Made by a program: the position numbers and the translations under genes
Shown here: in pieces, positions 13,415 to 26,349 of the stretch
How the letters are laid out: each line of letters opens with the position of its first letter
How positions within the stretch are numbered: the stretch's first letter is position 1
Origin: Isoetes taiwanensis
Lineage: Eukaryota; Streptophyta; Lycopodiopsida; Isoetales; Isoetaceae
Length of the DNA: 64,000 bases
Assembly: GCA_021234155.1 (NCBI GenBank)
Contig: JAJEKV010000014.1
Span: forward strand, 11,119,563-11,183,562
Reading direction: 5' to 3'
The notes under the pieces: model-generated
What the model saw: only the letters and a program-made list of their open reading frames with translations
Database searches by the model: none
Told to the model about the DNA's origin: nothing

Positions 13415-16273
13415 TCCTGCTAAGTAGAGTAATAATTGTCCTTCATATCAAATGCAAAAAGAGGAAGTGTGTAGGCAGATGGTTCCAGAGGCCCATACTA
13501 GTTAAACCAGTAATCCGAAGTCCATGAATATATAGCCGCTTTTGCCTTTAACCTCCCGTGAGGCCAAGACTTATCAGACCCATTATCAATCAATGGGGAG
13601 CCCCATGGAACCATGCCTACTTAGCATGCTGCGGTGAGGAAAAATGCAAACATGAACTAAGCATGTGTTGACGTATAGATAATAGAGTAAACAGGCTATG
13701 AACTCATCATAATAGATGCTTAAGTACAGATATGCATGGTCAGATACCACCAAATCATACAATATCTATTGCATGCAAAAAGAAAATAGCCAAATGAGCT
13801 TTTCCTGGTGCAAAACTGCATGGTCTAGTAGAACTTTCCAGCAAACATGCAAGTTTATGCCTGATTGCACGCAGGTTCATTTTGCAAAAATCAAAACAAC
13901 CGTGTGCATTTCATGCTGAATCTTTTGACTGCTTTAACAGTCATAAGTCTTACATATTTTAGTGGCACTCATGCATGCTCAATGCAAGAACTGCCTTCAC
14001 AACAAATTACAAAGCATGTGCATGCTGGTAAATATGTACCCATTAAATAAAACATACTGAAATATGCAATAGCATATAAGGAGCCTTGAAGTTTGGCTGT
14101 GAGGCAACCGAATGGTGGTTTATGCACACTATATTGACTGAAAAATGCTATAGCAGATTAAGGCCTTTGACATCTTGCCAGAAATAGATACAATGATCGT
14201 TTAAAATAGAGCATATGCAAAGAATAGTGCTTTCCTTATAAAGAAATTTAAGACAATATTTCTGAAATCAAAGAAATAAGTTGTAGCAAATATAGTTTTT
14301 AGCAGATAGAGTATTACCAGTAGCTCTTTTCTATAGAAAGCCTTGCAACGTGAAATTAAGGCAGTATACCTTATATGCAGACAATTTAAACAACACCAAG
14401 AAATACAGATCATAAAATCAGATTTGGTCTTTGCAGTACCACTCCTCCAAAGACGTTCCACAAACTGAAAACCAGATGTAAGGGAAATGGAACTCCGGTT
14501 ACCTGCACCCAATCATGTCAAAGTTAGCAAAATAATTCCAGAATCCAGACAAGGGCGCCGTAAGTCGGAGAATTCCATGGCTTATCGCCCTTTGCCCTTT
14601 GCAACTTAAATCAGTAAGCAAAAGATAGATATAAATGCATAAAACATTGAGAAACCACAGACATAGCATTATGTGCCTAGTTTTGAGGTCAACTAGAACC
14701 ATAAGTTATGCTGGACAAATTGAAAAAACCTGATTTTGAGGAAGGACGCCATCGTCATATTCGTCTTCTAGCTCCTTCATATGCATTGGCTTGCAAAGCA
14801 CTTCACAAAACATGTATATTACAGGCCAGATCGTCCTTGTAGCAAAGAAGAATCTTCCTTGCAATCCTTTGCTTCCGATGCAATGCATACAAAATACAAA
14901 GAGATAGAATTGCCAGCATATGCTTAGTCTGCTCATATCTTCTTGCAAATGGGCTATGGCAAAGCTGGAGCATAGTAGCAGATAAGTTGGGCACCGCATT
15001 GTGAGCTGGGCTGACCCTAATTTCGGATTTAGGGTTCGCAGATGGTTTTGGCCGCTTAGGGTTCCAAAAAGATGAACCAAATATTTAGGGCAAAGATGCC
15101 TCGTGTACATAAACATGTTGCACATAATGTGCTATTGCCAAATGCCCTTTAAAATCACCATGTCCATTCAATATTAAACATTTACAACTCCAATTGCAAA
15201 ACATACCTTCAAGATGCCAATTCCGTCTAGCCAACCATAGGCACCCAAGAGCAAAATATGGCCATGCCCATAAATGGGCGTATGCATTTTTAGTACATGC
15301 AACAAAAGTGTGAAAAACAACAAAAAGCAACAAATGCATGCAAGCTCATTTAATTTAGTGCCAAGTGGCACTCATGCATTCAAGTTGCATGTATATATTT
15401 GTAAGGTTAAGATAAATAGAGAGACCACTTTGACCGAGATACAAGTCCCAATATTATTAAATAATAAATATCTATTGCAACCAATGACAAGTGTGCATAC
15501 ATAGAGAGAAAGGATTTTGTAAAATAACCAAGTACCTTGTTTAAAAGACTTCCTTAGAAAACTATGCCATGCTTAGTTCTCGAGGACATTGAATCTTTGG
15601 CAAGACAATCAAGGATGTTTTGGTGCATCCTTGCACATGGTCAAATACAATATATCCTTCAAGGTTAAGCCCATGCATGGGCACTATGCCATAGGCACGT
15701 GCATCCAGCACTTGTATGTGATTAGCAATGCCTAACTATAATATGACACTATTTGGCCACATCTGATATTTGCAAATTGGCACTTTAGGTCCAAGCAATA
15801 CCTTATTTGTCATTTGGCTCTCCCTAATTTCGGAAGAATGATGACATTCTAAGCAATGGATTTTGAGACATTAAAATCTTGATGCCCTACTAGTCCATAC
15901 TCAACAAAGCTACTAAAACACCTTGGCAAGTATAATATGCCAAAATTTGATCAATGGTCTATGCAAATTTAGTGGCCATGCTTTGCAAAACGTTATCTCG
16001 TGCATTGTACATTTGAGCAATAGGGCAATATGTGCATTTTCTCCATATCCGGGTCGTACATTAGCACACACATAACGCCTTTTGATCAGATGACGAGCTA
16101 AACATGGGTGCTTAGCAACTATATCAATGAAGTTTTGCAATATCCAAAGACGAGCAATCGCTGGACTTTGAATCGGTATGTATGGAAAGCCTATGCTACT
16201 TTATCGATAGCTAGAGGCTAAAGAAAAGATAATCGAGGGACATTGAATATATATTTATATTTATAGATATATA
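13415..16273 (+). repeat. 2.86-kb duplicated segment, copy 1
   Basis: Begins TCCTGCTAAGTAGAGTAATA and is repeated almost base for base at 17164-20022 (offset about 3.75 kb); by eye well over 90% identical. No protein gene is evident. A minus-strand exon-like piece shared by both copies (14788-14733) reads CKPMHMKELEDEYDDGVLPQ and ends before a GT. Several minus-strand TTTGCAG/TTGCAAG acceptor-like sites suggest it may hold pieces of a spliced gene. The similarity stops where copy 2 meets the Helitron 5' end. Confidence 0.93.
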
Positions 16274-16430
16274 TAAATTTTTGGCCCTACCTCCTCCCGG
16301 AAGACAAGGTGGGTCCCATTTATAGGAAGTATAAAAGGTGAGGGTCCCTATACTACCATAGGGGCCCTCCCCGCCAACCGAACATAAAAGAACATGATCA
16401 TAACTTGCACCGGTGTACATACCTATATGA
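16274..16430 (+). repeat. Family C repeat, copy 1
   Basis: Contains CCTACCTCCTCCCGGAAG, GAGGGTCCCTATACTACCAT and GGGGCCCTCC.CGCCAACCG. The same words in the same order are found in reverse complement at 38930-39105. Its left edge adjoins a TATATA run in both places. Confidence 0.6.
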
Positions 16431-17163
16431 GATGACCATAGAGGTCCTTTTTTAGAACTAGCTCATCCTTGTGTGTATAGAACTCGCTTTCCATATATCA
16501 TTGAAGCCAATGTTTTTCTCGCATAAACAGCTTGAATGAGTTCCATTTATATCCGGCACAAAACAATATTGTTGTGTGTGGCCCATTATGATAAAGGTTA
16601 GGTAGAAACCCGGTTCACAAAGTATAAAAAGCAGATTGGGAACACCCCATATTTAGTATTACTTCTGCAATACTGATAACCGTATTGTTGCATATTTATG
16701 CATAATGACAGTGTGAAGTTATGGTATAAACCCTTGTTCACATAATGAAGAACGCAGATTGGGAGCACCCCATATTCAGCATTTCATATGCATCAATGGC
16801 TTGTAAGCACAGAGAGATATCTAATGGTGGCCTCATAAATGGCTTCAGTTTAGCAATCATGTGTAAATGTATTAGACATAGGAAGGTCATACCTTTGATC
16901 TTTAAACGTAACAGCAAGGGCTAGCGTATTATTTGTATCCAGAAGCATACTGGTAGGGTGTTCTCCCTCCTTATATTTCTTTTAAAGCCACTATCAAAAT
17001 GGTTTTGGAGCGTTATCAATTGAAACGTCCAAAAACTAACTGTACTGCCATATTGGAAGGTACAACAGCAGACTCATTGTATCTGTATGCCTTCAGAGGC
17101 ATTGCCCTAAAAAATAAGAGGTGTTAGCATCATATTTCATGTATCAAAAATACTCAAGTGATG
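16431..17163. other. Spacer between the two large duplicate segments
   Basis: No gene seen. A short internal direct repeat occurs (GCAGATTGGGAACACCCCATATT at about 16631-16652 and GCAGATTGGGAGCACCCC at about 16753-16770), each preceded by AAACCC.GGTTCACA-like text. Confidence 0.5.
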
Positions 17164-20022
17164 TCCTGCTAAGTAGAGTAATAATTGTCCTTCATATCAA
17201 ATGCAAAAAGAGGAAGTGTGTAGGCAGATGGTTCCAGAGGCCCATACTAGTTAAACCAGTAATCCGAAGTCCATGAATATATAGCCAGTTTTGCCTTAAC
17301 CTCCCAGAGGCCAAGACTTATCAGACCCATTATCAATCAATGGGGAGCCCCATGGAACCATGCCTACTTAGCATGCTGCGGTGAGGAAAAATGCAAACAT
17401 GAACTAAGCATGTGTTGACGTATAGATAGTAGAGTAAACAGGCTATGAACTCATCATAATAGATGCTTAAGTACAGATATGCATGGTCAGATACCACCAA
17501 ATCATACAATATCTATTGCATGCAAAAAGAAAATAGCCAAATGAGCTTTTCCTGGTGCAAAAATGCATGGTCTAGTAGAACTTTCCAGCAAACGTGCAAG
17601 TTTAAAATGATTGCACGCAGGTTCATTTTGCAAAAATCAAAACAACCGTGTGTATTTCATGCTGAATCTTTTGACTGCTTTAACAATCATAATTCTTACA
17701 TATTTTAGTGGCACTCCATGCATGCTCAATGCAGGAACTGCCTTCACAACAAATTACAAAGCATGTGCATGCTGGTAAATATGTAACCCATTAAATAAAA
17801 CATACTGAAATATGCAATAGCAGATAAGGAGCCTTGAAGTTTGGCTGTGAGGCAAACCAATGGTGGTTTATGCACACTATATTTACTGAAATATGCTATA
17901 GCAGATTAAGGCCTTTGACACCTTGCCGGAAATAGATACAATGATCGTTTAAAATAGAGCTTATGCAAAGAATAGTGCTTTCCTTATACAGAAATTTAAG
18001 ACAATATTTCTAAAATCAAAGAAATACGTTGTAGCAAATATAGTTTTTAGCAGATATAGAGTATTACCAGTAGCTCCTTTTCTAGAGAAAGCCTTGCAAC
18101 GTGAAATTAAGGCAGTTTACCTTATATGCAGACAATTTAAACAACACCATGAAATACAGATCATAAAAGCAGATTTTGTCCTTGCAGTACCACTCCTCCA
18201 AAGACGTTCCACAAACTGAAAACAAGATGTAAGGGAAATGGAACTCCGGTTACCTGCACCCAACCATGTCAAAGTTAGCAAAATAATCGGTAACTAGACA
18301 AGGGGCGTCAGGTAAGCTGGAGAATTCCATGGCTTATCGCCCTTTGCCCTTTGCAACTTAAATCAGTTAGCAAAAGATAGATATAAATGCATAAAACATT
18401 GAGAAACCACAGACATAGCATTATGTGCCTAGTTTTGAGGTCAACTAGAACCATAAGTTATGCTGGACAAATTGAAAAAACCTGATTTTGAGGAAGGACG
18501 CCATCGTCATATTCGTCTTCTAGCTCCTTCATATGCATTGGCTTGCAAAGCACTTCACAAAACATGTATATTACAGGCCAGATCGTCCTTGTAGCAGTAA
18601 GAATCTTCCTTGCAATCCTTTGCTTCAGATGCACAGATACAAAATACAGCAGGATAGAATTGCCAGCATATGCTTAGTCTGCTCATATCTTCTTGCAAAT
18701 GGGCTATGGCAAAGCTGGAGCATAGTAGCAGATAAGTTGGGCACCGCATTGTGAGCTGGGCTGACCCTAATTTCGGATTTAGGGTTCGCAGATGGTTTTG
18801 GCCGCTTAGGGTTCCAAAAAGATGAACCAAATATTTAGGGCAAAGATGCCTCGTGTACATAAACATGTTGCACATAATGTGCTATTGCCAAATGCCCTTT
18901 AAAATCACCATTTCCATTCAATATTAAACATTTACAACTCCAATTGCAAAACATACCTTCAAGATGCCAATTCCGTCTAGCCAACCATAGGCACCCAAGA
19001 GCAAAATATGGCCATGCCCATAAATGGGCGTATGCATTTTTAGTACATGCAACAAAAGTGTGAAAAACAACAAAAAGCAACAAATGCATGCAAGCTCATT
19101 TAATTTAGTGCCAAGTGGCACTCATGCATTCAAGTTGCATGTATATATTTGTAAGGTTAAGATAAATAGAGAGACCACTTTGACCGAGATACAAGTCCCA
19201 ATATTATTAAATAATAAATATCTATTGCAACCAATGACAAGTGTGCATACATAGAGAGAAAGGATTTTGTAAAATAACCAAGTACCTTGTTTAAAAGACT
19301 TCCTTAGAAAACTATGCCATGCTTAGTTCTCGAGGACATTGAATCTTTGGCAAGACAATCGCAGATGTTTTGGTGCATCCTTGCACATGGTCAAATACAA
19401 TATATCCTTCAAGGTTAAGCCCATGCATGGGCACTATGCCATAGGCACGTGCATCCAGCACTTGTATGTGATTAGCAATGCCTAACTATAATATGACACT
19501 ATTTGGCCACATCTGATATTTGCAAATTGGCACTTTAGGTCCAAGCAATACCTTATTTGTCATTTGGCTCTCCCTAATTTCAGAAGAATGATGACATTCT
19601 AAGCAATGGATTTTGAGACATTAAAATCTTGATGCCCTACTAGTCCATACTCAACAGGCTACTAAAACACCTTGGCAAGTATAATATGCCAAAATTTGAT
19701 CAATGGTCTATGCAAATTTAGTGGCCATGCTTTGCAAAACGTTATCTGCATTGTACATTTGAGCAATAGGGCAATATGTGCATTTTCTCCATATCTGGCT
19801 GTACATTAGCACACACATACTGCCTTTTGATCAGACAGACAGAGCTAAACATGGGTGCTTAGCAACTATATCAATGAAGTTTTGCAATATCCAAAGACGA
19901 GCAATCAGTGGACTTTGAATCAGAAGTATGTATGGAAAGCCTATGCTACTTTATCAGATAGCTAGAGGCTAAAGAAAAGATAATCAGAGGACATTGAATA
20001 TATATTTATATTTATAGATATA
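17164..20022 (+). repeat. 2.86-kb duplicated segment, copy 2
   Basis: Direct duplicate of 13415-16273. Differences are concentrated at CAG/CTG versus CG positions, for example TTATCAGATAGC here against TTATCGATAGC in copy 1, and AATCAGTGG against AATCGCTGG. The copy ends at ...GATATA, immediately followed by TCTTTCCTATATATAAAA, which I read as a Helitron 5' end inserted between A and T. Confidence 0.93.
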
Positions 20023-20201
20023 TCTTTCCTATATATAAAATTATTAGAAAAAAACCCGGTTACGAAAAGGGCCATTTCGAATTATCTATATCTATTTTTG
20101 GCGCCGGAATAAGCATTTCCGGGTGTTCGCTTGCGGTGAGAGGGATTTTTTTTTCCGTGGGAGAGTCTTTTGGCGGAGGCGACAGGAGGGCGGACGAAAT
20201 A

Positions 20202-20315
20202 GCAGCTGAGGAGAGGTCGGCCGAGGTTGAAGCTGGGGGTCTGGCAGGTGTGTGCATAGCGGCTGAGGAGAGGTCGGCCGAGCTTGAAGCTGGGGGTCTG
20301 GCAGCTGTGTGGACA
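20202..20315 (+). repeat. Tandem duplication, 57-bp period, in the RPA1 leader
   Basis: Two adjacent copies (20202-20258 and 20259-20315) of a GC-rich unit starting GC(A/G)GCTGAGGAGAGGTCGG and including GAAGCTGGGGGTCTGGCAG. The length is a multiple of three. The second copy ends at the first ATG proposed for the RPA1-like gene. Confidence 0.9.
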
Positions 20316-23300
20316 TGGGTGGGGATATGGATGATACGGAGGGGAAAATAGAACATAAGAGAGTGTTGTCCATAGTGCAGTTGAGTCCATATGAGACAAA
20401 TTGGACAATAAAGGCCCGTGTGACAAGGAAGGGGCCTTTGAGGTCATACACAAATGCTCGTGGTGCAGGAAACGTCTTCCATGTTGAGTTGGCCGATGAA
20501 GATGTAAGTTGCTGGTTTGAGTTTGTATGTCAACTATTGGATAGGAATTCACTTGGTTGGATCACAGGGAACCGAGATTCAGGCATGTATGTTTGATGAA
20601 GCAGCGAGAGTATTATATAAACAGTTTGAAGTAGGAAGGGTAATATTATTTGTAGGATCTATGGAGTTACTAATTACTGTATATTCAGCTAATAAGAGGT
20701 GTATTATATGTGCAGAGTTATTACATCTCAAAAGGCAAGATCCATTTTGCTAACAAACGATACTCCACTGTGAAGAATGATTATGAATTGACGCTTAGCT
20801 TGCAGTCTACAGTAGAAGCCTGTGAAGATAGTTTGGAGAACACAGATCAGATAGCTTCAACAAGTTCAAGTTTTGTTAAGATTGGCGAATTGCAACAGTT
20901 TGTAAACACACGGAACCTAGTAGGTAAAAATTGTATAAATAAACTGTGTTCTTATGCGAATTGTGCAGAATATGATTGATGTACCTGTTTGATGTGTAAG
21001 CAGATATTGTTGCTGTTGTTTGTGATGTATCTAGTGCAACGAGTATCCGTAGAAAATTTGATGGCCGAGAGATACCCAAACGCGATATCACTGTTGAGGA
21101 CCAGAGGTATTGTAGTGCAAATTAAATTGATGATAAGTAGCAAGATAGCAGATGTAAAGAATAAGCAAAATTTACAGCATGCGAACTGTGAGAGTCACGC
21201 TTTGGAACAACTTGGCTGTCAAAGAGGGACAGACATTATACGAAATGGTTGGTGAACGCCCAGTCGTGATAATTACGGCACTGCATGCGAGTGACTATTC
21301 AGGTTGTTAAATAGATTTCATGGTTTAGCTTCAATATAAAGGCAGATAATGCAACTATAATTTCGTGCAGGTGTTTCTCTATCAACAACAAGCGATAGTG
21401 TAGTAGAAATAAATCCGCATAATTGCGCTGGAGAAGAGCTACATTCATGGTAAGTGTATGAGTATTTTGTCAGGCATTTTTTGCATGTTGGAAAGTATGA
21501 CTAATTGCATTGTTGTCTGTGTGTCTACATAGGTATGTGGATCGTGGGAAAACTATGGCATGTACACCTGTTGGACTAGGTTTGACATACCGACGGCTCA
21601 TGTTGGAAGCTACGACAATGTATAACGATCGAGCATTTCTGGCAAATATCTGCCTACCTTCTGTTGGAGTTGATAAGGTATTATTCAAATTGTTGACAGT
21701 GAATTTTACTGTTAACTAGTTTTAAGGATGAAAACATTTGTTTGTGAAGCCCTGCTATTTCAATGTGAGGGCGTATATAAGCTATATTAATGGAGATCAG
21801 ACAATGTGGTACGACACTTGCAATGTATGTTTGAAGAAAGCTGTGAGACAAGACGATGGATTCTGGTGCCAAGCATGCCAGAAACATGTGGGGATTTTGA
21901 AAAGGTAAGAGTTGGTATTCTGTTTGTCGTAGAAAAATGTAGCATGACGTGTGCATGCAAGTTTATATTTGTTGGGAGAGTTCAGAGGTAAGTTAAAGGG
22001 CCATCAGTTTGGCACATGAGATATGTTCAATGTGTTCTTGCAACAATGTGGCAGAGAAAAGTAGACTATTAATTTTGTTTACGTTGAACTGGAGTTCATC
22101 TATGAAGAGAGATGGCCTTCTTAGTTGTAGATTACTGAGCCTTTCTACATACATCTTGATAGGCCACATTTATAGAAAAGAACATCAGATAGTATTTTGC
22201 TTGCCACTGTAATTGCGAATTTGCTGCAGGGATATGTGACCTACATCCAGTTGAGACTCATTTAGGGAAATTCGAACACATGTCACCACTTGACTAACAT
22301 CTCTATCCATCTGCTTTGGCATGGCAAAATCCACCAGTTTGGTACCATTTTTTCATGCAACAGTATGTTCTGAGGCCTCACATGTAGATGAATAATGGGT
22401 TCTCTGCAATCTTCATGCAAATAATGGGTTCTCAACTCTAGTCCCCCAATCTAAAATTCCGTTTTTCTTATTATCACCAAATAACTAGTGATTCAGTGAG
22501 CCATTACACATGGAATCATACACCAACATCTGGTTCTGGTTTTTTATGCAAAATCAGATAACCGTACTATGTTAACATGGTTTATGTTGGCCATAGGTGC
22601 CACATCTGCCACAAGTTGCTTCATACCTTGTGTTGTTTGCTGCAATGTCTTCACTATACAAATTGCTTCATAGATTGTGTTATTCGCTCCAGTCTGTTCC
22701 AACATTCGTGCTAAACCCTTCTGTTGCAATTTCAACCCTTCTGTTGCAATTTCTAATTTCTCATATGCGAATCTTGGTGGTAGACCGTCTAATCCTCATA
22801 GGCAGGCATGACAGGTTTCATTATCTGCATTATGCACAGGTTTTTTTCTGCATAATACTATCTTGGCCACAGTTAGTAAGGTTATAATGCCACAAGTAGT
22901 CATCACTGCCTCTGTCATGGCTTTCATATTGATATCATTACTTGATGAATTGATTCCTATGCTGCCCTTTGTAACTATCTGTCTTTGTTAATGTTATCTG
23001 TTCAAATAGATCTGTTCAGTGCCTCTGTCATGGCTTTCATATTGATATCATTACTTGATGAATTGATTCCTATGTTGCCCTTTGTAACTATCTGTCTTTG
23101 TTAATGTTATCTGTTCAAATAGATCATGTAAAATTATGATTTCAGATATTTTCGTCTACCCTCTTTTGTATATAGAAAACATTTTTGTTGGTTTATTGAC
23201 ATTGGGTTTGGTCTAAAACTGCTAATAGTTAGCTCGGATGGTGCTTTAATGATGTAGCCAGGTTAAATGAAGAAGAAGATGCCCCCAACATGACCGATAC

Positions 23301-24001
23301 CTTGAATCTTGATGGCCCTTTCCTTTCAGATATCAAATATGGTGAGAAAAAGACGATTAAAGGCGGTCTTGAATGGACGCAATCCTAAACCATAATGAAG
23401 ACCTTTTCATGTGTATAGAAGAATAAAGACTATTCTAGAGAGTCTTCTTTGATTCTTCTCTTTAAGAATATGTCTTTAAATTTGTTGTTTATAGTTATTT
23501 TTTATGCATATAAGATTATCATGTTAAAGACGATTATGATTTCTTGATGAACTTCGGAGATATGTTATATCGATCACGGTGTGATTCAACAATGAGAGGC
23601 ATGGGCAATCGTGCATTCAATGAGGAAGCAACCAAGATCCTTGAATGTACTGCCGATGAGCTGTATAAGATAAGATTTCAGGTAGTGTAAAATCTTGAAA
23701 GTTGAAAGATTGCATTCGATACAACAACATTTCACGTAGTGTGAAGGTTTGGAGTTTCAAACATTTGATTCAATAATTGTTATGCATTGACATGCAACAG
23801 GATCATAATGAAAGAATGTACCTGGCCAAATTGAAGAGAGTCATGTGGCTCCCAAAAATCTTCCGTTTAAGCGTCATTCAAGCAATGTACATGAATCAGG
23901 TCAAACAAAGGATCGTCATTCGGGATATGGTTCCTGTACAGTGGTCAGGGGAACTTAATTTAATGCTGGAACAGTTGAGAAAGATCAAGCAGCAAGTATA
24001 A
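20315..24001 (+). CDS. RPA1-like ssDNA-binding protein, ten exons, N-terminal domain absent
   Basis: RPA1 is the large subunit of replication protein A and binds single-stranded DNA. Exons: 20315-20503, 20568-20639, 20716-20933, 21004-21106, 21178-21302, 21371-21449, 21533-21677, 21750-21905, 23560-23681, 23801-24001. All have GT/AG borders and matching phases. DBD-A starts almost at once (SIVQLSPYETNWTIKARVT, NARGAGNVFHVEL, CMFDEAARVLYKQFEVG). DBD-B follows (FVKIGELQQFVNTRNLV, TSIRRKFDGREIPKRDITV, VTLWNNLA). DBD-C carries the zinc ribbon C-x2-C...C-x2-C (TCNVCLKKAV, FWCQACQKH) and ends with AFNEEATKILECTADEL and PKIFRLSVIQAMYMNQ. The usual N-terminal protein-interaction OB fold and linker (about 180 residues) are missing. 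One apparent 1-nt frame slip occurs near 23580. ATG 20315 or 20327 could be the start. Plant Helitrons are known to carry RPA-like genes; its place inside the proposed element fits that. Confidence 0.9.
22907..23125 (+). repeat. Tandem duplication, 113-bp period, in the long RPA1 intron
   Basis: Two nearly identical copies (from TGCCTCTGTCATGGCTTTCA to GTTCAAATAGATC) lie in intron 8 (21906-23559), which is much longer than the other introns. The rest of the intron shows nothing coding. Confidence 0.9.
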
Positions 24002-26349
24002 ATGCTAATTAGCGTTCTGGAAACCTGTATAGAGATTCTGAAAACAGAGAATTGTGCTTTGTGAGAGAAAAATGTTGACCTTCAAATGGGAAAATAGATG
24101 ACTCGCCGGGGATGGCAACTCTTAGTGTGTTACATTATTTCAAGTCACACATTCATAAATGTATTTCAACGCCTTAACTTGATCCGCGGTTTAATGACTT
24201 GCTGTTAAACATGTTTTATTCCCTTCTAGGAGGTGTTAAAGATAATCACTTTTGTCTTTTGCAAGTTTAGTTCCGCCCTTTCTTTGCAAGAAGGCGTTCT
24301 TCCTGAAGCCCTTGAGGACTAGATGATCAGAACCACATCCGGATAGAGTAAAATTAGGCACATTTTTAAGAAAGCATGCATGCCTTTCCACCTAATGTCT
24401 AGCAAACAGCGCATAGGATTGTCATCAAAGTTAGCACTGTCCAAATCAGCTTATGAGAAAAGGATAGCGCTTCCAACCTTTAAATTCGAACAATGCTTTT
24501 CAGAGCCTGCCTCGTCTTAGATGCATGCTTATTTCCAGCGCAGTTCCATGCGACTTTGCCATGAGATGTCTAATCGATTTCCCTTTTAACTTGACGATGG
24601 CTTGACATGGGAATTGCAAAATTTTCCTTCTAATTTGGCCTTCCAGAGCTGGTATTCAATAACAATTTAAAAAAGGCCGGGTAGTATTAGAAACCCATGT
24701 CTTCCTTGCTAAGAAGGCAAATTCAAGCGAGGCAGTTCCACAAAATTGTATTACACACAAGTTTGTTAGTTCCATTGTAAAAAGTAGGCAGAATGGTCGA
24801 ATATCTAAGGTGAAGTTTAGAAGGCCGTGTTTAAATTCTACATGCAAAGATCTCGGTTATAATGTCTATATGTGTTAATGTCTATATGTGTTAATTTTTT
24901 TTATGGTCCATTAGATGATGGTATGATGTGTAGAATATGCGGATCAAGGGCAAGGCATTTTCTGACTCACACCCCCGTATAGCACAACGCTCCCCATACA
25001 GCAGTACCACGGGTATAAAAATACATCACGGGAATCGAAATGATTGCCATGAACCATTGGCGGGGAAGAGAATATTTTTGCAATCGATTCGAACACGGCG
25101 AAAGCCGCACAATCTGTTTACGTCACTGCTGTGTACGAAAGCATTGCACAATGTAGCGGACCTAAACCAAAGGCGGACTATCCGCTAAGGCGATATAACG
25201 AAAGCAAGAAGAAGGAAGAAGCAAGAAGAGGCAAGAAGAATCGAAGCAAGAGGAATGAAGCAAGAAGCGGGGAAGGAGCAACAATGAAAATCGAGGCGCA
25301 CCCCCATTTCGCGCCACGACCAACTATTTTACGACCAAAGGGATAAAACGAAAATGCTCTACATTTAATTTGTTAACCGGTTGTATGCGGGGCGCACCTC
25401 CGTTGGCCATCTACAGCAATTCTGGGCTCAATCCCAAGCCAATGAAGATCGCTTCAGAAACCCCAACAGGCTGTTGAAGGACCATGTCTACACCCCTCCA
25501 AAGAAACCAAAGGCAAACATAGCCCGGTCAAACCCCCTGTCCAGGAAGAAAAGAGAAGAACCAAAAAAGGTGAGGCTGGGATTGCCAAGAACCCCCGTAG
25601 ATGCCATCGCAGGCCTTGAGCTGAGGCAGGCCGCCCAGGTGCCTGCATGGCCTCCATCGCCTTCTCCATCCGTGGTCCGGCCGCCTCCATCGGGCTGCTC
25701 TTAGCAGCCCCCGTGAACAAAAAGCCCTGCTATTTTCGACCATGCAAGCGCATCATGCCATAACCAAAAAAAAAAAAACCTTCCCCATTTTTCGGGCAAC
25801 CTACGCCAAGAATCATAGGAACGACAACTTTTGGCGACGTAATTGGTGGCAGCTTTAATTTGCTTAACCTAGAAATACTACTACCATTCATATGATACGT
25901 TAAAACACCAACAACATATAAAACCATAAACCTCAATTGGATAATACGAGATAAACACGTGATAATATTTTCGGAGTGCATGGTGTTACACTCTGATGTC
26001 CATTAGACAATTTTGGAATTAAAATGCCCTTAAGCTTAAACACTTCTTCCACCGTCGTCATTGTAAATGCTTTCACTTCCCTTAATTGTTATTACGATCT
26101 CCACGGGCCCGAGAGATTCAAAGGTAAAAACTTTCATACATGCAGGTATGAAACATAGACGTATTTTCCACCAAAACGAAGGCAAAGGCTTCCTTTCCTT
26201 GATGACGACAAGTGTAAATCTAGCAACACTTGGCTGCCTCTCACGATTACTGTCTTCATGCTGCGGGCATAAAAGTGTTGAAACTGTAGTTAGAATCGGT
26301 TATCAATATGAGAGACGGACCTCCGGTCGGAATTCTGAACAGCACCAAT
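24002..26349. other. Helitron interior, no gene recognised
   Basis: AT-rich to about 24900, then a more GC-rich stretch to 25740. A TATA-like GGGTATAAAAATAC lies at about 25014-25027. A purine-rich AAGAAGGAAGAAGCAAGAAG run is at 25205-25265. Overlapping open frames here (25131-25346, 25381-25704 plus; 25454-25743 minus) have skewed composition and no domain I recognise. They may be part of a captured gene fragment or 5' regulatory DNA for the downstream genes. Confidence 0.45.

Noticed and set aside
14706-15125. 139-codon minus-strand ORF in the duplicated segment (and its 106-codon version at 18555-18875)
   Set aside because: The frame is not kept between the near-identical copies and crosses splice-like sites; only a short exon-like end looks coding.
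16274-16300. Exact resumption of the duplication beyond the Helitron 3' end
   Set aside because: The text after 33857 (TTCTATATATA, then family A) does not match the continuation of copy 1 (TATAAATTTTTGG), so the right flank cannot be confirmed that way.
13415-20022. The two 2.86-kb copies as LTRs of one retrotransposon with a 0.9-kb interior
   Set aside because: The copies do not start TG or end CA, and no primer-binding or polypurine site is visible; the ends are not LTR-like.
20060-20552. Proline/serine-rich minus-strand frames opposite the RPA1 start
   Set aside because: They are the reverse of the GC-rich leader repeat and of the RPA1 coding exon.
25381-25743. Overlapping open frames on both strands at 25.4-25.7 kb
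   Set aside because: Biased GC-rich composition keeps several frames open; no motif or splice pattern supports one.
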